Shown here in pieces: positions 1-8,676 of a DNA stretch of 55,036 bases (the stretch's first letter is position 1; each line of letters opens with the position of its first letter). The notes below the pieces were generated by a model, which worked only from the letters and a program-made list of their open reading frames with translations, searched no databases and was not told where the DNA came from. A program made the position numbers and the translations under genes. The DNA is from Rhodospirillales bacterium. GTDB taxonomy: Bacteria > Pseudomonadota > Alphaproteobacteria > Rhodospirillales > Magnetospirillaceae. The stretch covers positions 1-55,036 of the forward strand of contig JACMKT010000054.1 in NCBI GenBank assembly GCA_014380005.1. Direction: 5' to 3'.

Positions 1-360
1 CGTCAGCAGCCACGCCACCAGACGGGGCAGCCGGCCAAGGCGAAGGGCCACATTCATGCGCGCCAATTCCGCCAAGCGCGTTTCCGCATTCCGCAAGCGC
101 AGGGCGGCGTCCTGCTTGTCGCGCCAGAACTGCTCGAACACAGCCTCGGTTTCGGGGGAGCGCGGACCAAGGGAAATCTGCCCGCCGCGCCGGTCATGAG
201 TGCGCACCAGATAGGTCCGGCCAACTTCACCACCATCAAGCACATGGCCCATAATCTGTTGCGACGAGCCCCCGGCAAAGATTCCCTGCGTCTCCGCCGA
301 AAGGTCGCCGCCTGGGATGACGATTTCCTCGCAAGCCTCATCGCCGCATAATCCCTTCAC
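1..360 (-). CDS. Unknown open frame downstream of xseA, runs off left edge
   Basis: An open frame starts with GTG at 360, 22 nt after the xseA stop on the same strand, behind a GGAGG/AGGGG purine stretch, and stays open to base 1 (120 codons). The distal part (bases 1 to about 195) looks coding: it is helix-rich, charged and has GC-rich third positions. The first 50 or so codons are antisense to a transposase remnant on the + strand. Either this is a resident gene whose 5' end was replaced by the IS remnant, or only the distal part is real. I recognise no family. Confidence 0.35.
   Translation of the reverse strand, partial: MKGLCGDEACEEIVIPGGDLSAETQGIFAGGSSQQIMGHVLDGGEVGRTYLVRTHDRRGGQISLGPRSPETEAVFEQFWRDKQDAALRLRNAETRLAELARMNVALRLGRLPRLVAWLLT
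196..351 (+). pseudogene. ISAs1-family transposase, C-terminal remnant
   Basis: The + frame ending at TAA 349-351 reads like the C-terminus of ISAs1/H-repeat transposases: an IKHMAHNLLRR helix, then LRLRRK, then DDDFLASLIAA at the end. The E. coli H-repeat protein ends with the same arrangement (RHIAIN, LRRK, YLAS, as I recall it). The conserved part begins near base 210; upstream no + frame gives the DDE core or the HW.IEN motif, so only about 45 residues remain. A dead insertion remnant between the xseA operon and whatever lies left. Confidence 0.6.
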
Positions 361-381
361 CCGTTTCCCCTGTAACCTCCG

Positions 382-1902
382 CTACAGCAACGACCCCTGC
401 CGCCCGTCTTCCCTCTTGGCCTTCTTCGGCGCGGGCGCAGGCGCCTGTGCCGCAACCACCGCGCCATGGCCGACCACCACTTCGGCGGTGCCGTCCTTGA
501 ACTCCACCGCCCAAGGAGCGCCCGGCTTGGCGTCAGCGGCGGTAACCACATGGCCGGCGGGGTCGCGCACCACCGCGTAGCCGCGCTCCAGCACCTTCTT
601 GTAGCTGAAGCTTTCCAGCAGCGCGCCCAACGAGGCCAATTGCCGGTCGCGGTCGCTTAGCGCGCGGTCCAGGGCCGGTTTCAGGCGCTGGCCGGTCTGT
701 TCGATCTGCAGCTCGCACCGCTCCAGCCGCGCCTTTTCCGCCGCCAGCGCGGTCTTCAGGGCGTGGTCCAGGCGGGTGGAGGTCTGGGCCAGTTGGTGGG
801 CCTTGTCGGTCAGCAACTCGCGCGGATGCTTCAAGCGTCCGGCCAGACGCTCCAATTCGGCTTCGCGCCGGTGCAGCAGATTGGGCAAAGCCAGCTTCAG
901 CCGTTCGGCGCGGTCGTCCAGGCGCAGGGTGCAATCCTCGATCACCCGGCGCGGGTTGGGCAGCGCGCGCGACAGATGCTCCAGGCGCGAGCGGCGGTCT
1001 TCCAGGCCGCGCGCCATGCAGCCCATCAACCGGGCACCGCAATCGGCCACGGTGGCGGCCAGTTCCGACCGCACCGGCACGGCCTTTTCGGCGGCGGCGG
1101 TAGGGGTGGGGGCGCGCAGGTCGGAGGCGTAGTCGATCAGGGTGGTGTCGGTCTCGTGCCCCACGGCGCTGATCAGCGGGATGGCGGAATTGGCCGCCGC
1201 GCGGATGACGATTTCCTCGTTGAACGCCCACAAATCCTCGATGGAGCCGCCGCCGCGCGCCACGATCAGCACGTCGGGACGCGGCACGTTACCCATGGGC
1301 AGGCGGTTGAAGCCGTCGATGGCGGCAGCGATTTGGGCGGCGGCAGTGTCGCCCTGGACCGCCACCGGCCACAGCAGCACCCGGCGCGGGAAGCGTTCGG
1401 CCAGACGGTGCAGGATGTCGCGGATGACCGCGCCGGTGGGCGAGGTGACCACGCCGATGATTTCCGGCAGGAATGGGATGGGGCGTTTGCGGGATTGCTC
1501 GAACAAGCCCTCGGCGGCCAGCTTGCGCTTGCGGTCTTCCAGCAGCTTGAGCAGGGCGCCTTGGCCGGCCAGCTCCATGCGCTCGACCACCATCTGGTAT
1601 TTGGAGCGGCCCGGATAGGTGGTCAGCCGTCCGGTGGCGACCACTTCCATGCCGTCTTCCGGCTGCAACCCCAACTTCACCGCAGCACCACGCCAGCACA
1701 CCGCATCCAGCACGGCGTCGGCATCCTTCAGGGCGAAATACAGATGGCCCGAGGAATGGCGCTTGAACCCCGAGATTTCGCCGCGCACCCTCACATGGGC
1801 GAAGGTTTCCTCCACCGTGCGCTTCAAGCTGCCGGACAGCTCGGAGACGGAGAATTCCGGGACGTTGGACGCGGGACGGGTGGGGCTAGGAAGATCGGTC
1901 AT
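382..1902 (-). CDS. xseA: Exodeoxyribonuclease VII large subunit
   Basis: Large catalytic subunit of ExoVII, which with several small XseB subunits degrades single-stranded DNA to oligonucleotides in repair. The 506-residue protein has the N-terminal OB-fold (residues about 15-110, with VRVRGEISGF and SGHLYFALKD), the catalytic domain with TSPTGAVIRDI, ARGGGSIEDLWAFN and SAVGHETD motifs, and a long charged coiled-coil C-terminus. The ATG at 1902 is chosen because the family begins just before the FSVSELSGSLK segment; the longer open frame upstream has no family similarity. Divergent from purD, with about 90 bp between starts. xseB is not next to it. Confidence 0.95.
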   Translation of the reverse strand: MTDLPSPTRPASNVPEFSVSELSGSLKRTVEETFAHVRVRGEISGFKRHSSGHLYFALKDADAVLDAVCWRGAAVKLGLQPEDGMEVVATGRLTTYPGRSKYQMVVERMELAGQGALLKLLEDRKRKLAAEGLFEQSRKRPIPFLPEIIGVVTSPTGAVIRDILHRLAERFPRRVLLWPVAVQGDTAAAQIAAAIDGFNRLPMGNVPRPDVLIVARGGGSIEDLWAFNEEIVIRAAANSAIPLISAVGHETDTTLIDYASDLRAPTPTAAAEKAVPVRSELAATVADCGARLMGCMARGLEDRRSRLEHLSRALPNPRRVIEDCTLRLDDRAERLKLALPNLLHRREAELERLAGRLKHPRELLTDKAHQLAQTSTRLDHALKTALAAEKARLERCELQIEQTGQRLKPALDRALSDRDRQLASLGALLESFSYKKVLERGYAVVRDPAGHVVTAADAKPGAPWAVEFKDGTAEVVVGHGAVVAAQAPAPAPKKAKREDGRQGSLL

Positions 1903-1993
1903 GGCCGGATGATGGCGCGGGCGGCCAAGGATTGCAAACCTCTGCCGCCGTGCTAAAACCCGGTACAAGATTTCTTGTTGCGGAGTGTGCTCG

Positions 1994-3274
1994 ATGAAGG
2001 TGCTGGTGGTGGGCGGCGGCGGCCGTGAGCATGCGTTGTGCTGGAAGCTGAAACAATCGCCGCTATTGTCCCGGCTGTATTGCGCCCCCGGCAATGCCGG
2101 CATCCGCGACATGGCCGAATGCGTCGCCATCGGGGCCGAGGACGTGCCCAATCTGGTGGCCTTCGCCCGCGACAATGCCGTGGATCTGGTGGTGGTCGGC
2201 CCCGAAGCGCCGCTGGTGCTGGGTCTGGCCGACCGCCTGAAGGAGGCCGGCATCAAGGTGTTCGGCCCCAGCGCCGCCGCCGCCGCGCTAGAGGGCTCCA
2301 AGGGCTTCATGAAGGACGTGGTGGCGCGGTCGGGCATTCCCACCGCGTGGTATGGCCGCTTCACCGACATGGCTGCCGCCAAGGCCTTCATCGTTGAGAA
2401 GGGCGCCCCCATCGTGGTCAAGACCGACGGTCTGGCCGCCGGCAAGGGCGTGGTCGTCGCCATGAGTCTGGACGAGGCCCTTCAGGCCGTGGACGACATG
2501 ATGGGCGCCAAGGTGTTCGGCGATGCCGGCAACGAACTGGTCATCGAAGAATTCCTGGACGGCGAGGAAGCCAGCTTCTTCGCCCTGTGCGACGGCACCA
2601 ACGCCCTGGCCTTGGTGGCCGCCCAGGACCACAAGCGGGTGGGCGACGGCGATACCGGCCCCAATACCGGCGGCATGGGCGCCTATTCCCCGGCTCCGGT
2701 GGTGACCCCCGAACTTCAGGCCGAGGTGATGGAGCGCTGCATTCTTCCCGCCGTGCGCACCATGGCCGCCGAGGGCAAGCCGTTCACCGGCGTGCTGTTC
2801 GCCGGGCTGATGATTACGAAAGCCGGCCCCAAGCTGCTGGAATACAATGTGCGCTTCGGCGATCCCGAATGTCAGGTGCTGATGGCGCGCATGAAATCCG
2901 ATCTGCTGCCCATCCTGCTGGCCGGGGCCGAAGGGCGCCTGGACCAAGTCCAGGTGGAATGGCGCGACGATTGCGCCCTGGTGGTGGTCATGGCCGCCGA
3001 GGGCTATCCGGCGTCGTACAAGAAGAACACCGTCATCGGCGGCCTGGATGCGGCCAATGACGTGGACGGCGTCATCGTGCTGCATGCTGGCACCGCCCTG
3101 AACGACAAGGGCGAGATCATCGCCACCGGTGGCCGGGTGCTGGGCGTCACCGCCATCGGCGCCACCGTGGCCCAGGCGCGCGAGCGGGCCTATGCCGCCG
3201 TGGACCGCTTGGCATGGCCCGAGGGCTTCTGCCGCCGTGATATCGCGTGGCGCGCCTTAGCGCGTGATGCGTAA
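1994..3274 (+). CDS. purD: Phosphoribosylamine--glycine ligase
   Basis: GAR synthetase: ATP-dependent joining of glycine to phosphoribosylamine, second step of purine synthesis, in the cytoplasm. The 426-residue ATP-grasp protein starts with the [14 protein letters not shown]-domain motif, then the ATP-grasp region with [11 protein letters not shown], and the signatures [11 protein letters not shown] and [11 protein letters not shown] 1994 is preferred over an in-frame GTG at 1985, as GGAG lies 8-10 nt upstream and the protein then begins directly with the first beta strand. The stop overlaps the start of the next gene. Confidence 0.96.
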   Translation: MKVLVVGGGGREHALCWKLKQSPLLSRLYCAPGNAGIRDMAECVAIGAEDVPNLVAFARDNAVDLVVVGPEAPLVLGLADRLKEAGIKVFGPSAAAAALEGSKGFMKDVVARSGIPTAWYGRFTDMAAAKAFIVEKGAPIVVKTDGLAAGKGVVVAMSLDEALQAVDDMMGAKVFGDAGNELVIEEFLDGEEASFFALCDGTNALALVAAQDHKRVGDGDTGPNTGGMGAYSPAPVVTPELQAEVMERCILPAVRTMAAEGKPFTGVLFAGLMITKAGPKLLEYNVRFGDPECQVLMARMKSDLLPILLAGAEGRLDQVQVEWRDDCALVVVMAAEGYPASYKKNTVIGGLDAANDVDGVIVLHAGTALNDKGEIIATGGRVLGVTAIGATVAQARERAYAAVDRLAWPEGFCRRDIAWRALARDA

Positions 3275-4040
3275 GGGCGCCCGCTCCCGCGCTGATCTCG
3301 ACCCGACGGTGCTGGCGCAACTGAACGCCGGCACCGCCGAAACCCTGTCGCTGCCCGAATGTCTGGCGGTGGACATGGCCGCCCTCATGGCCACCGCCTT
3401 GCCCGAGCTGGATGCCGGCCCCATGGCGGCAGCGGCGGATTTGGGCATCACTCGGCGCATGGCCGCCGCCGCCCAACTGGCCCTGGACGGGCTGGGCGGC
3501 GAGGCTTTGGTGCGCTTGGCGGGGCACCGCTCCGACACCGTGCGCGGCTGGGCCGCCTATGCGGTGGGGCTGATGCCCCATCTGACCCTGGCGGAACGGC
3601 TGGTGATGATCCGCCCCCTGGCCGACGATTCCCATTTCGGCGTGCGCGAATGGGCGTGGCTGGGCATCCGTCCGCAAGTGGCGGCGGAACCGTTACTGGC
3701 TTTGGAGTTATTGGCGCCGTGGACCGCCGAGGCCTCGCCCTATTTGCGCCGCTTCGCCAGCGAAGCCACAAGACCGCGCGGCGTGTGGTGCGGCCAAATC
3801 GCCAGCCTGCGCGCCGACCCGTCGCCGGGATTGGCCGTGCTGGACCCGCTGCTGGCGGACAAAGAACGCTATGTGCAGAACTCCATCGCCAATTGGCTCA
3901 ACGACGCCGCCAAGGACCACCCCGACTGGGTGCGGGAAGTCTGCGCGCGTTGGACGGGGCAGGCGGTGCCGTATGTGCTGAAGCGGGCGTTGCGCAGTTT
4001 GAAAGAGATTCACCACCAAGACACCAAGGCACCAAGATAA
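3267..4040 (+). CDS. HEAT-repeat protein, DNA alkylation repair (AlkC/AlkD)-like
   Basis: A 257-residue all-helical protein built of HEAT-like repeats ([28 protein letters not shown]). The segment near residues 160-175 ([14 protein letters not shown]) and the [20 protein letters not shown] segment resemble AlkC/AlkD-type DNA alkylation repeat proteins, which remove alkylated bases by a DNA-bending glycosylase fold. Glycosylase activity is inferred from family only. The ATG overlaps the purD stop by 8 bases, implying coupling. The last residues (HHQDTKAPR) are encoded by the left arm of an intergenic hairpin repeat, so the native C-terminus may have been replaced. Confidence 0.8.
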   Translation: MRKGARSRADLDPTVLAQLNAGTAETLSLPECLAVDMAALMATALPELDAGPMAAAADLGITRRMAAAAQLALDGLGGEALVRLAGHRSDTVRGWAAYAVGLMPHLTLAERLVMIRPLADDSHFGVREWAWLGIRPQVAAEPLLALELLAPWTAEASPYLRRFASEATRPRGVWCGQIASLRADPSPGLAVLDPLLADKERYVQNSIANWLNDAAKDHPDWVREVCARWTGQAVPYVLKRALRSLKEIHHQDTKAPR

Positions 4041-4100
4041 CGAGCGGGCGGCGCCGCCATCGCCCGCACACTTCCTTGGTGCCTTGGTGTCTTGGTGGTG
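4011..4100. repeat. Long hairpin of CACCAAGR words between convergent genes
   Basis: Bases 4011-4036 and 4075-4100 are a perfect 26-bp inverted repeat built from 8-nt words (CACCAAGA, CACCAAGG). Inside it a second stem pairs 4044-4050 with 4061-4067. It covers the end of the HEAT gene, including its stop, and ends 10 bases before the end of the convergent phosphoesterase gene. It can act as a bidirectional terminator. Compare the elements at 36643 and 39511. Confidence 0.9.
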
Positions 4101-4109
4101 AAAACCTTC

Positions 4110-4922
4110 TTACGCTTCCAGCATCTGCAAAATATGCCCATCGGCGCTGAAACAGGCGCAGGTGATGGGGCCGCCGAAGCCGGCGCCGGAATCCAGGGTG
4201 GCGGAGAACGCACCTACTCGCACACCGCCGCGGCGGCGGTCGGAGCCGCGCACCACCAGCCGATAGCCGCCATAGGGGCCTTCCAGCAGCTCGAAGCCGG
4301 CGGAGCCCCACCAGAACGCGTCCATCTGGGCCGATAAGGGCCGCGACGGGTCCAGGCCGGCATGGACGAACAGCAAGGTGTTGTCGTCGGTGAAGGCGGC
4401 GTGTTTCAGCACGCTCATCAACGCGGTGTGGCCGTCATAGCCGCGCATGTTCTGGCGCAGCGCGCTGGTCCAGCGGGTCAGCGCCAGGATGCCTTCGCGG
4501 GCCGAGCCGATGCCCTCGTCTATGCTGCCGCCATAGGCGGCGATGGTGGGGCCGATGCCGTGCTCGACCATCCACTTCAGCACGTCCACCGGATTGGGGG
4601 CGAATTGCAGCTGCAGCAGCTTTTGCCACATCTCTTCCTGGGTACCGCGCAGATAGACAAGGTCGTCCACCTCCACACCCGGCTTGGCCAGATGGGAGCG
4701 GCGGAACATCAGGATTTCGTCGATGGTCTCGCGCACCGCCGTGCCGTAGCCCAGGTAATCGCCCAGATAGACGATCTGGTCGCCGGCCTTGGCGTCTTGG
4801 GCCAGCCGGTCGTGCAAAGCGCGCAACCGTTCGATCTCGCCATGAATGGCGGCGATCGCCCAGATGCGGCCTGAACCCCGCAATGTGGCGAAGACGTTAT
4901 TATCCGACACGATGACGTCCAT
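4110..4922 (-). CDS. Metallophosphoesterase-fold protein with altered metal ligands
   Basis: The 270-residue protein has the layout of PPP-type/bis-tetraphosphatase-like phosphatases: a first strand with a motif I-like site, GDYLGYG at 54-60 and FVHAG around His187. The canonical GDxHG is AAIHG (residues 24-28), losing the metal-binding Asp, and GNHE is GTQE (93-96), losing the Asn and His. GD and FVHAG remain. Activity is therefore doubtful; it may be a pseudo-enzyme or use altered chemistry. Convergent with the HEAT gene; its upstream neighbour on the same strand is carD. Confidence 0.75.
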   Translation of the reverse strand: MDVIVSDNNVFATLRGSGRIWAIAAIHGEIERLRALHDRLAQDAKAGDQIVYLGDYLGYGTAVRETIDEILMFRRSHLAKPGVEVDDLVYLRGTQEEMWQKLLQLQFAPNPVDVLKWMVEHGIGPTIAAYGGSIDEGIGSAREGILALTRWTSALRQNMRGYDGHTALMSVLKHAAFTDDNTLLFVHAGLDPSRPLSAQMDAFWWGSAGFELLEGPYGGYRLVVRGSDRRRGGVRVGAFSATLDSGAGFGGPITCACFSADGHILQMLEA

Positions 4923-5067
4923 GCCCCCTGGAATGCGCCCCGGCGGCCTGAAACAAGGCCCGCCGGCTGCGCATGGTCGCAGGCGCGAAGGATTCCGTCA
5001 ACGCCGTGCTGCACCCGCACACTATTGGCGCGGCATGCGAAAAAGCTTGCGTGCGGGAGGCGCGCCG

Positions 5068-5562
5068 TTAGGCGGCGTCCAGCAACTGCTCCAGCTTGTG
5101 GGTGGCGGCGGTGGTGTCGATGCTTTCCACGGCAGCCAGTTCGGCGGCCAGACGCTCCAGCGCCGCTTCGTAGATCTGGCGTTCGCTGTAGGACTGGTCG
5201 GGCTGGTTGGCGTTGCGGTGCAGGTCGCGCACCACTTCGGCGATGGACACCGGATCGCCGGAATTGATCTTGGCTTCGTATTCCTGGGCGCGGCGCGACC
5301 ACATGGTGCGCTTGACCTTGGCGCGGCCCTTCAGGGTGGACAGCGCCGAATCCATGACGGTGCGCGAGGACAGCTTGCGCAGGCCGGACTTGGTCGCCTT
5401 GGCCACCGGAACGCGGAGCGTCATACGATCGCGGTCGAAGGTGATCACGAACAGTTGCAGCTTCATGCCGCCGATTTCCTGGTTCTCGATGGAGACGACC
5501 CGGCCAACGCCATGGGTCGGGTACACCACGTAATCACCTTCGGCGAAAGAAACGCTCGACAT
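5068..5562 (-). CDS. carD: CarD/CdnL-type RNA polymerase-binding regulator
   Basis: A 164-residue protein with an N-terminal Tudor-like RNA polymerase-interacting domain (FAEGDYVVYPTHGVGRV, residues about 7-23) and a helical C-terminal DNA-binding domain (RTMWSRRAQEYEAKI, then LHRNANQPDQSYSERQIY). Members bind the RNAP beta subunit and stabilise open complexes, often at rRNA and growth-linked promoters. Length and order fit the alphaproteobacterial CdnL/CarD group. The spacing suggests its own promoter, as an fdxA terminator lies upstream. Confidence 0.93.
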   Translation of the reverse strand: MSSVSFAEGDYVVYPTHGVGRVVSIENQEIGGMKLQLFVITFDRDRMTLRVPVAKATKSGLRKLSSRTVMDSALSTLKGRAKVKRTMWSRRAQEYEAKINSGDPVSIAEVVRDLHRNANQPDQSYSERQIYEAALERLAAELAAVESIDTTAATHKLEQLLDAA

Positions 5563-5798
5563 CTGCTCACTTCCCTGGAAAGCCGCTCGAACTGGGGACC
5601 AGCCGCACCCGAAAAACGAACGGGGCGCCGGCCTCGTCCAGGACGGGCGGGGATTCGGTCATTGCGGTCGTGTTCACTTGGAGGCGGCGTACCGCCCTGC
5701 TTTGCGAGCTAGACAACCCCTTCAGGTCGAATAGGCTGCCCGCCGACACAGTTCGACGGACTGGATCTTGTACCACGAACGCCCCGTTAAGGACAGCG

Positions 5799-5836
5799 AA
5801 AAAGCCCGGCTCCCGCTTTCGCGGCGACCGGGCTTT
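5799..5836 (-). terminator. Rho-independent terminator of fdxA
   Basis: A 9-bp stem pairs 5801-5809 with 5828-5836, with a small CGC/GCG extension in the loop, followed on the minus strand by a run of five Ts. It lies 25 bases after the fdxA stop. Confidence 0.8.
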
Positions 5837-5860
5837 CAGACCGTGCGGATCAAGCAGGAA

Positions 5861-6193
5861 TCAACGCTTGGCCGGATTGGGCGACAGCAGCGAGGCCTTG
5901 TCGGATTTGTTCTTCCACTCGTCGGCATCGGCCGGAGCGTCGCCCTTCTTGGTGATGTTGGGCCACTGGCCGGCATAGTCGCGGTTGACGTTCAGCCAGT
6001 TGGTTGTCTTGGGGTCGGAATCCGGGAAGATGGCTTCCGCCGGGCATTCCGGCTCGCACACACCGCAATCGATGCACTCATCGGGATTGATGACCAGGAA
6101 GTTCTCGCCTTCGTAGAAGCAATCCACCGGGCAGACTTCGACGCAATCCTGGTATTTGCACTTGATGCAGTTCTCGGTAACGACGTAAGCCAT
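5861..6193 (-). CDS. fdxA: 7Fe ferredoxin FdxA
   Basis: Small cytoplasmic electron carrier of 110 residues. Cysteines sit at 9, 12, 17, 21, 25, 40, 43, 46 and 50. The pattern C9, C17, C50 for a [3Fe-4S] cluster and C21, C40, C43, C46 for a [4Fe-4S] cluster matches the Azotobacter FdI/FdxA type. The C-terminal tail ([20 protein letters not shown]) is also typical. A GGAG ribosome site precedes the ATG. It follows a TerB-like gene by 38 bases on the same strand, a probable two-gene unit. Confidence 0.95.
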   Translation of the reverse strand: MAYVVTENCIKCKYQDCVEVCPVDCFYEGENFLVINPDECIDCGVCEPECPAEAIFPDSDPKTTNWLNVNRDYAGQWPNITKKGDAPADADEWKNKSDKASLLSPNPAKR

Positions 6194-6231
6194 GATCGAC
6201 TCCAGATGACTTTTTGTTACTGACCGGTATC

Positions 6232-6690
6232 TCAGGCGATGCCGTCCTTGCGGCCCCTGCGCGCCACCACCCGCTTACGGGCGGCACCGGCATCTTGATC
6301 CGAGACATACACCAGACCGGCCATGCGGCGCAGCAAGTTCGCTTCGTAATCATGTATTTGGCCGTCGGCGTAGGCCACATCCCACAACATTTCCAGCAAT
6401 TCGACCCGTTGGCCGTAATCGAAGCTGTTCTTCACCAACTGGGTCATGCCCACCAGTTGGACCGACTGGTTGGCGGCCTCTTGCGCCTTCGCCAACAGGC
6501 ACAGGGCGCCGCCCTGATCCAGATCGAAGCGGGCCGACAGCAAAGCCAGCACGCAAGCCCGCTCGGATTCGTCGAAATGGCCGTCCAGCGTGGCGGCTTC
6601 CACCAGCAGGGTGGCGACGGCCAGCCGCAGCCGGTCGGCCTCCCCTTGGGCGATGGGCCGCCCCAACAGGGATCGGATCAGGTCAATCAT
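6232..6690 (-). CDS. TerB-family (tellurite resistance B-like) protein
   Basis: A 152-residue protein with the TerB helical domain: an acidic metal-binding-like helix pair, [16 protein letters not shown] (about 28-43) and [20 protein letters not shown] (about 102-122), each with a D-x-x-(I/F)-x3-E pattern. TerB domains are thought to bind divalent metal and to link membrane TerC proteins to cytosolic stress responses. It sits between terC and fdxA on one strand. Function here is inferred; resistance to tellurite should not be assumed. Confidence 0.85.
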   Translation of the reverse strand: MIDLIRSLLGRPIAQGEADRLRLAVATLLVEAATLDGHFDESERACVLALLSARFDLDQGGALCLLAKAQEAANQSVQLVGMTQLVKNSFDYGQRVELLEMLWDVAYADGQIHDYEANLLRRMAGLVYVSDQDAGAARKRVVARRGRKDGIA

Positions 6691-6726
6691 CAGACATGCT
6701 CCCGCCCGACGGGGCTTAAAGATTCG

Positions 6727-6752
6727 CCCCGTCGATAGCCCCCGTCGATAGC
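6727..6752. repeat. Two tandem 13-bp copies upstream of the TerB-like gene
   Basis: CCCCGTCGATAGC occurs twice back to back (6727-6739 and 6740-6752), 37 bases upstream of the TerB-like start and downstream of terC. It could be a paired regulator site or a small duplication. Confidence 0.6.
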
Positions 6753-6766
6753 ATAGAGCCCGGCAA

Positions 6767-6790
6767 CCCTCAACCCCGCAGGGTTGAGGG
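6767..6790 (-). terminator. Stem-loop after terC
   Basis: A perfect 10-bp stem (6767-6776 with 6781-6790) with a 4-base loop, starting 3 bases after the terC stop. The following T run is only two bases, so it may be a weak terminator or an mRNA-stabilising 3' hairpin. Confidence 0.6.
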
Positions 6791-6793
6791 GTA

Positions 6794-7540
6794 TTACAGA
6801 CTATTGCGCAGGGTGACCGCCTTGCGGCGGCGGCGGGCGCCCAGATTGAGCGCTTCCACCAGCACCGAGAAGCCCATGGCGAAGTAGAGATAGCCCTTGG
6901 GGATGTGATAGCCCATGCCGTCCGCCACCAGGGTCATGCCCACCAGCAGCAGGAAGGACAGCGCCAGCATCTTGACGGTGGGGTGTTTGGCGACGAAGGC
7001 GGACAGCGGTCCGGCGGACACCAGCATCACCAGCACGGCGATGATGACGGCGGTCACCATGACCCACAATTGCTGGGCCATGCCCACGGCGGTGATGACC
7101 GAATCCAGCGAGAACACGATATCCAGGATACCGATCTGCACGATGGTGGAGACGAACCCGGCCTTGGCCGCCTTGGCGCCAGGGGTGCCGGGGGCGTCGT
7201 CCTCCTCGCCTTCCAGCGAGCCGTGGATTTCATGGGTGGCCTTGGCCAGCAGGAAGACGCCGCCGCCGATCAGGATGATGTCGCGCCACGACACCGCATG
7301 GCCGAATACCGCGAAAACGGGGTCGGTCAGCTTGATGATCCAGGCCAGCGAGCCCAACAGCATCAGCCGGGTGATCAGGGCGAAGCCCAAACCCAGCTTG
7401 CGGGCCAGAGGGCGCTGCGGCTCGGGCAGGCGGTCGGCCAGGATGGCGAGAAACACCAGATTGTCGATGCCGAGAACGATCTCGAGCGCGGACAAGGTGA
7501 GCAGGCTGATCCAGATTTGCGGATCCGAGAGCCACTCCAT
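6794..7540 (-). CDS. TerC-family integral membrane protein
   Basis: A 248-residue inner-membrane protein with about seven hydrophobic segments. The family signatures are visible: LSALEIVLGIDNLVFLAIL (residues about 16-34) and the second half-repeat QIGILDIVFSLDSVITAVG, each carrying a conserved acidic residue within a membrane helix. Family members include the manganese exporter MeeF/Alx; metal (Mn2+) efflux is the likely role but is inferred. A charged cytosolic loop (EGEEDDAPGTPGAKAAKA) separates the halves. It is followed by the TerB-like gene and fdxA on the same strand. Confidence 0.92.
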   Translation of the reverse strand: MEWLSDPQIWISLLTLSALEIVLGIDNLVFLAILADRLPEPQRPLARKLGLGFALITRLMLLGSLAWIIKLTDPVFAVFGHAVSWRDIILIGGGVFLLAKATHEIHGSLEGEEDDAPGTPGAKAAKAGFVSTIVQIGILDIVFSLDSVITAVGMAQQLWVMVTAVIIAVLVMLVSAGPLSAFVAKHPTVKMLALSFLLLVGMTLVADGMGYHIPKGYLYFAMGFSVLVEALNLGARRRRKAVTLRNSL

Positions 7541-7614
7541 GGGACGACATCCTTAAGGCTGAAACGTGAGAGGCGCAGGTGTAGGAAGCTTTTTCCCGTT
7601 TTCCAGGGCGCGCG

Positions 7615-8676
7615 TCAATCTTCCGGTAGAATTCCGCCCGCAGCCTTACGGGGAAAGGTCAGGATAAAGCGGGTGCCGTGACCGGCAACGCTGTCCACCG
7701 CAAGCGAACCCTCCAGCGGGCCGGTGGCCAGATTGTAGACGATATGCAGGCCCAGACCGGTGCCGCCTGCGCCCCGTTTGGTGGTGAAGAACGGGTCGAA
7801 GATGCGGTTCTTATGGGCGTCGGCGATGCCCTTTCCGTCATCGGCATAGACCAGCCTGATCTGACCCGGCACCGGTTCGTCCACGGTGATGGACAGCTCG
7901 CCCGACTGACCCTGATCATAACCGTGGACGATGGAATTCATGACGAAATTGGTCAGCACCTGACTGAGCGCGCCAGGATAGCCGTCCACCTCCAGCCCCG
8001 GCGGGCAGGTGATGGTGACCTTATGGCCGGCCTGGCGCACGCGCGGGCTGAGCGATGCCAGGGTCTCGCCCATATAGGCGGCCAGATCGAAGCGGCGGCG
8101 TTCGGCGCTGGTGCGGTCCACCGCCACCTGTTTGAAGCTGCGGATCAGTGCCGCCGCCCGTTCGCAATTGCCCAGGATCAGTTGGGTGGTGTCGGACGCG
8201 GTGTCCATGTAGCGCTCGAAATCCTCGACCCCGATATCGTCGGCTTCGAACAGCGTGCGCAAATGGGCGGTGGCGTCGGCCAAATGGGAAGCGCAGGACA
8301 AGGCGATGCCCACGGGGGTGTTGATCTCATGGGCGACGCCGCCCACCAAGGCCCCCAGCGAGGCCAGCTTTTCCGCTTGGACCAGGGTTTCCTGGGCCTC
8401 GCGCAAACGGGCCAGGGCTTCCTCGGCCTCGGCCTTGCGGCGCGCCAATTCCTGATTGACCGAGGCCAACTGGTTTTGCAAACGGTCGCTGACCTTGACC
8501 AGCCGGCGCTGTTCGCGCACGGAGCGGCGATAGGCCTCGGTCAGGGTGTCGACACCCTTGAGAATGGCTTCCGGCGCCGCATGGTCCAGGGAATCGCGCA
8601 GGGCATTGGCCTCGGCGAGGACCCGTTCCTCGGCATCGAACAGGTTGAAGCCGCCCTCGGACTTCCCCACCGGCAT
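7615..8676 (-). CDS. Soluble sensor histidine kinase coupled to SiaC
   Basis: A 353-residue kinase without membrane segments. Residues about 50-105 form a long coiled coil, followed by the H-box VAHEINTP (His116), an N-box near LTNFVMNSIVHGYD, DDGKGI and GGTGLGLH, typical of HPK4-like kinases. The ATG at 8674-8676 overlaps the siaC stop by one base (TAATG), so the shorter start is chosen over the longer open frame. Having no sensory domain of its own, it probably takes its signal from a partner; SiaC is the obvious candidate by coupling (inference). Confidence 0.88.
   Translation of the reverse strand: MPVGKSEGGFNLFDAEERVLAEANALRDSLDHAAPEAILKGVDTLTEAYRRSVREQRRLVKVSDRLQNQLASVNQELARRKAEAEEALARLREAQETLVQAEKLASLGALVGGVAHEINTPVGIALSCASHLADATAHLRTLFEADDIGVEDFERYMDTASDTTQLILGNCERAAALIRSFKQVAVDRTSAERRRFDLAAYMGETLASLSPRVRQAGHKVTITCPPGLEVDGYPGALSQVLTNFVMNSIVHGYDQGQSGELSITVDEPVPGQIRLVYADDGKGIADAHKNRIFDPFFTTKRGAGGTGLGLHIVYNLATGPLEGSLAVDSVAGHGTRFILTFPRKAAGGILPED

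Noticed and set aside
763-1956. 397-codon + strand frame over xseA
   Set aside because: Antisense shadow: His/Gln/Gly-rich composition typical of a reversed GC-rich gene, no motif.
382-2463. 693-codon reading of xseA with about 187 extra N-terminal residues
   Set aside because: The extra part is antisense to purD and unlike any XseA; the family start is at 1902.
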